Made by a program: the position numbers and the translations under genes
Part shown: positions 60,501 through 64,000 of the stretch, piece by piece
Numbering within the stretch: position 1 is the first letter of the stretch
Layout: every line of letters starts with the position of its first letter
Notes under the pieces: generated by a model
The model's database searches: none
What the model was told of the DNA's origin: nothing
The model's input: the letters and a program-made list of their open reading frames with translations, nothing else
Source: Garcia nutans
Lineage: Eukaryota; Streptophyta; Magnoliopsida; Malpighiales; Euphorbiaceae
Direction: 5' to 3'
NCBI GenBank assembly: GCA_947685225.1
Contig: CANTUV010000007.1
Location: 10,436,501-10,500,500 of the forward strand
DNA length: 64,000 nt

Positions 60501-60914
60501 TTAAATTTAACATATTCAAAATATATGCAAAACATACATGAGTATATATACAATAAACACACAATATAGATACACTATACGTGCAATGCACAATTAACAT
60601 AAACATACATATAGTATACATATAAAATATGCATAATAAATTTACTTTAAATTTCATTTTATGAGTATTATATGTAAAATTTATTTAAAAATAAATTTAA
60701 TAATTTTCATTAAAATATTTTTATACTTTTATTTATTTAATTTTTTTATATAAATTTTGTGAGTCTTTTTTCATATTTGAAATCAAATTAAAATTATACC
60801 TTTATAAAAAATTAATATATTTTATATATTAAAAATGTAATTTAAAATTCTAATTTTTATTATTTTTACTAGAAGATATTTATTTAATGGTAAAACTTTT
60901 ACATATATATTTAT

Positions 60915-61100
60915 TGTGAAGCAAATCATGTAGCAGATTGGCTAACTAATGCAGGTAATTTTCCATTAGGGGTCCAAAAACTTGTGGATGCACTCAGAGA
61001 GCTGAGGATGTGGACTGAGCATGATGTAACAGGACTATGATACAACATATTTGTTCTCCCTGCCCATTGAGGCAGTAGCCTCCATATTGTATTTAAAAAA
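60915..61100 (+). pseudogene. L1-type LINE 3' fragment
   Basis: The plus strand reads EANHVADWLTNAGNFPLGVQ and continues as the RNase H C-terminus of plant L1 elements, with a stop near 61038 and an A-rich end near 61094. Confidence 0.65.
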
Positions 61101-61249
61101 TATATTATAAATTTCATCAGATATTATGTTCTGTAAACTGATTGTTGGAAGTATGTCTATTTAAATGGAACTCATTTACTTCTATTTTGTGAAGAAAACT
61201 TTTATAAAATGTGAACATAAAAATGCTTATATATGCACACACACATGCT

Positions 61250-61297
61250 CGCATGTGCGCGCGCGCGCGCGCGCACACACACACATATATATATATG
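61250..61297. repeat. 48-nt alternating pyrimidine-purine tract
   Basis: An uninterrupted pyrimidine-purine alternation runs through a GC block (about 61257-61274), a CA block and a TA block. Such tracts favour left-handed Z-DNA in the GC and CA parts. A further CA run lies just upstream (61234-61246). Confidence 0.9.
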
Positions 61298-61340
61298 ATT
61301 CCTGTAATAAAATGTAACACATAATATAATTACATATGTT

Positions 61341-61494
61341 CAGTGGCGGAGCCAGCCCCTTTGGAAGAGGGGGCTAAAGAAAAAGAAAGGGAGGGGGGCT
61401 GAGGGTTGAAGCTGAGAGGGGTTGAGGGTTGAATACATGTCCGGCAGTCGGAGGGTCGTCAGCTCTCACCCGACCCCACTTGGCTCCGTCACTG
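61341..61494. mobile_element. Small hAT MITE, 154 bp
   Basis: It begins CAGTGGCGGAGCCAG and, in reverse, the other end reads CAGTGACGGAGCCAAG, so the inverted repeats are nearly perfect. 8-bp flanks CATATGTT (61333-61340) and CATATGCT (61495-61502) differ at one base. Its internal GGGTCGGGTGAGAGCTGACG (reverse strand) is shared with 17894-18062. Confidence 0.85.
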
Positions 61495-61795
61495 CATATG
61501 CTTCCAATGTAATGTAATTTTAGAATAGTTATAGAATATAAATATGGAATCTCACGAAGCCTAACTTGTAAAATTAGACAAGGTTGTAGTAGAGATGGCA
61601 TCACGTAACAATACTCATATGCAAGCTTAGACTGCTGAGGAAACTAACCAATTTGACATTGTGCATAGCACAGGCAATATGTTATAATTATAGAGAGCTA
61701 ATTAATGATAGAAACAGATAATATAACATTTACATACTATGCTAAGGATTCTTGAGAAAAGTTTCCACGAAATTAGTCATAAATCCTATTCAGTT

Positions 61796-64000
61796 TCATT
61801 TCTTCCACTGGGGCAACCTCTGAACCACAACCTGCGACAATCACAAGAGCAGATATTCATTCAATCAAATTTAGCAGAAAAAATTGGCTTTTATATTGTC
61901 ATTTGTCAGAAAATTTTGATAGGATAAATTCACATATAAATTTAGAAACCAAAGGTCCTGAATATTATTTACCTTTCCAGAGTTTTCTTTATTTCCAACG
62001 ATTGTTTGACAAGCAAGCCTCCAGGATTCAGGTTTCTGTAAAATTAATAATCAAAACAAAAATCTATCCAAACAGTGCGAAAACATCAAGTTCACTTGCA
62101 ATATTCCCACAAACAGGTATAAAACAAAATACAAGGAAGAAAATTTACTTCATATTTCAGAAGACAAGCATTATAACTCAAGGTCAATTAAAAAAAAAAA
62201 AACTTTCAAGTTCATATAATTAGTTATATATGAAAGAGAGAACACCTTTTTCAAATAACGGAGTTCGGTATTTGTTCTTTCATTCAGCAGATCTTTCCCA
62301 TATAGAATCTGCAAAAGAAGTACATGTAAATCTAAATGGTGCTCACAATCTGTAAACATTAATAATCTATTTAATTAGCTTTGCTATTTGAACTAATTTT
62401 GACGAGAGAAATGACGATTATGTTAAAAATATCGATTAAATCAGCTGTTATTTTAGAGTATTATCCAGCTAAACTTTAGCTTTATTTGTGGAGTATTTTT
62501 TTATATCTACTAGACTATTCTCTTTTTGAGCTTTGCTCATCACTTCTTTGTAAAAATATGGATTCAAAATTATTAATTTTTTAAAGTTAAATTTTATATA
62601 TTTTACTAATGAAAATTCTAGAACAATCAGACAACATTCTCAAATTATTTTTCCATATCATCTAAAATAATACCCTTCTGTATTGTAGTTTCAATTTCAA
62701 CACTAGCCCCTTGTTTGGATGACTAGCAAGTGGCAACTAATATATAATACATAGTATAATATAATATTGCATGATATGGTACCGTAAATATTGTTTTTCA
62801 TGTTTGAAAAGATAATATAATATAGTATGGTTAAATAAAATTTTTTATTTGATATAATGATATATTTTTTTGAAATTTTAATAAATTATGAAAACAAAAA
62901 TTACTATTATATATATATTTAAAAAATTTATTAAAAATATTTTTAAAAATAGTATGAAGATGGAAGTCAAAATAAATAAGAAAAAAAATCATACAATACA
63001 TTAGGAAACAAACAAAAGATAAATGAAAAGTATAATTAAACTAAGACCAAAAGTATATTACACTTCTACCTAATGATGAATTGATCTTCTATAATATTTA
63101 TCAATGATATAAATCAACTAAAATGCATATTTAGGAACTTCAAACTTGGTGTGCTTAGCGGTAAGTTTATTTTTCTGGACAGATTCAAGTTTGATTTTTC
63201 CCTTCTCATATTGTAATGCTCAAATAAAGATAGATGTGCTCAAAATTTATGGCTAAACGAATTCGAAATATCAAAAGCTTACCTCCACAATGCAAGTTCC
63301 ACAGCTTCCACCACCTCCACAGTTCATTACTTTCCCCTGTTGCAATTTCCATTTTTAAGTTGCATACTGGAAATATCATTAATGGGATTTGTCGTTTGCT
63401 GATTTCAGGTTCCCAAGCCGCATTAAACGACACTCTTTTTACAGAAAATGGAATTACTCACTTGTAGCCGTTTTGTCGTGCGACAAAGCTAGGCTACTCG
63501 CTAAAATGACAACACAGTTTATTAAAAATAAATAACCAACTTACATACGTGGCGTACAGCTCGATCTTTTTATCCAACATGATGTTTCTCAATAGCTTCT
63601 CTCCACTTATTGCTTTAGCTCTCTCCACCGGAAACCTCCCATCACCGTCTGCCTTCGGCTGCCACCGCCGCCACCAGTTCACCGCATTTGTCGTTAGTTT
63701 TTAAACCATAATTCATTGTAGTAATAATATATTGGTTTAACTGAAATATATATATATATATGTTTTCTGAGGATCGAGCTTTTAAAAAAAAAGGAAAAAA
63801 TATATATATATATATATCACAAAAAATGCCTAGTGCTTACCCCGATGAATTCGAGCTCAATTTCAGGTTTTCCCGGCACGGGAGATGAAGATTCCGATGA
63901 TCTTCCATTTGCAACCACAAAGACTGAGGCGACGTGTCTCTTTTTCAGAATTAACGAACTCCGGAATGTGTCTCCTTTGCCGGAAAAAGAGAGTTCTGGC
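61796..64000 (-). CDS. PNSB3: Photosynthetic NDH subunit PNSB3 (NDF4), partial at the window edge
   Basis: Minus-strand exons: 64000(+)-63841, 63658-63545, 63336-63283, 62308-62246, 62035-61973 and 61831-61796. All junctions are GT-AG and phase 0. The first exon in the window is the transit-peptide-like, Ser/Arg-rich part and continues past the edge, so the start is missing. Downstream blocks are RFPVERAKAISGEKLLRNIM, then KVMNCGGGGSCGTCIVE with three clustered Cys of a plant-type 2Fe-2S ferredoxin loop. LLNERTNTELRYLKK, KPESWRLACQTIVGNKENSG (fourth Cys) and VVVQRLPQWKK-stop follow. The order and tail match NDF4/PNSB3, a subunit of subcomplex B of the thylakoid NDH complex in cyclic electron flow. 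No break is seen. Confidence 0.95.
62707..63018. mobile_element. Possible MITE in an intron of PNSB3
   Basis: CCCCTTGTTTGGATGAC at the left and, in reverse, CTTTTGTTTGTTTCCTAATG at the right form loose inverted ends around a core with many ATAATATA words (for example ATATAATATTGCATGATATG). It lies within the intron between the exons ending at 63283 and starting at 62308, and explains much of that intron's length. Confidence 0.35.
63747..63820. repeat. Paired TA microsatellites in a PNSB3 intron
   Basis: Two short (TA)n runs (about 63747-63761 and 63800-63818) lie in the intron between the first two exons seen, about 20 bp from the donor at 63840. They are likely to vary in length. Confidence 0.8.

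Noticed and set aside
61117..61320. 67-codon Cys/Ala/Arg-rich frame
   Set aside because: It is a translation of the GC/CA/TA microsatellite.
62171..62359. Independent small gene
   Set aside because: It is one exon of PNSB3 read through into both introns.
1..64000. CRISPR array, prophage, plastid or mitochondrial insertion, endogenous plant virus
   Set aside because: No spaced direct repeats, phage genes, organellar genes or pararetroviral domains were seen; the reverse-transcribing elements are copia, gypsy-like and LINE.

Overview
This is a piece of a plant nuclear genome, almost certainly a eudicot. It is very AT-rich, its genes carry GT-AG introns, and it holds a thylakoid NDH subunit gene, an A2-type cyclin, a PP2A B' subunit gene and many plant-type transposons. 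I cannot name the species from the sequence. There is no sign of a bacterial, organellar or viral segment and no CRISPR array.

Four host genes are convincing. (1) 10825-13163 (-): a membrane-anchored RING-H2 E3 ubiquitin ligase of the At1g12760/At1g63170 type, four coding exons, 435 aa. (2) 27777-30155 (+): a PP2A B'/B56 regulatory subunit, two coding exons, 498 aa. (3) 35645-40005 (-): an A2-type cyclin, about eleven coding exons, 477 aa as modelled, with a six-codon upstream ORF in its leader. (4) 61796-64000 (-): the ferredoxin-like chloroplast NDH subunit PNSB3, with its start beyond the right edge. The genes are unrelated in function and separately transcribed; there is no operon-like logic.

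Most of the rest is mobile DNA in many states of decay. 2.0-8.9 kb: a decayed Ty1/copia element with both LTRs and a target-site duplication, carrying a nested solo LTR. 15.6-17.6 kb: a long-TIR DNA element with exon-like unique sequence and a nested hAT MITE. 17.9-18.1 kb and 61.3-61.5 kb: two copies of one small hAT MITE. 18.4-20.1 kb: a truncated copia element. 20.9-22.9 kb: a hAT transposase relic whose end resembles those MITEs. 26.3-27.0 kb: a long-TIR MITE just upstream of the PP2A gene. 31.6, 34.7, 48.0, 48.4 and 60.9 kb: LINE relics. 50.9-51.9 kb: a minisatellite-like block split by a solo LTR. 52.2-54.6 kb: a compact gag-only copia element with well preserved LTRs. 54.7-55.1 kb: a second member of the 470-bp hAT MITE family. 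56.4-59.7 kb: a long-TIR element split by two LTR retrotransposon copies joined tail to tail as a large palindrome.

The most unusual structures are the inverted retrotransposon dimer at 56461-59409, the long-TIR element with exon-like cargo at 15627-17570, the gag-only copia element at 52187-54565, and an orphan inverted repeat of TCP-like sites near 45.4 kb. All boundaries and similarities were read by eye. Splice sites are inferred from GT/AG, reading frame and family knowledge, not from transcripts.
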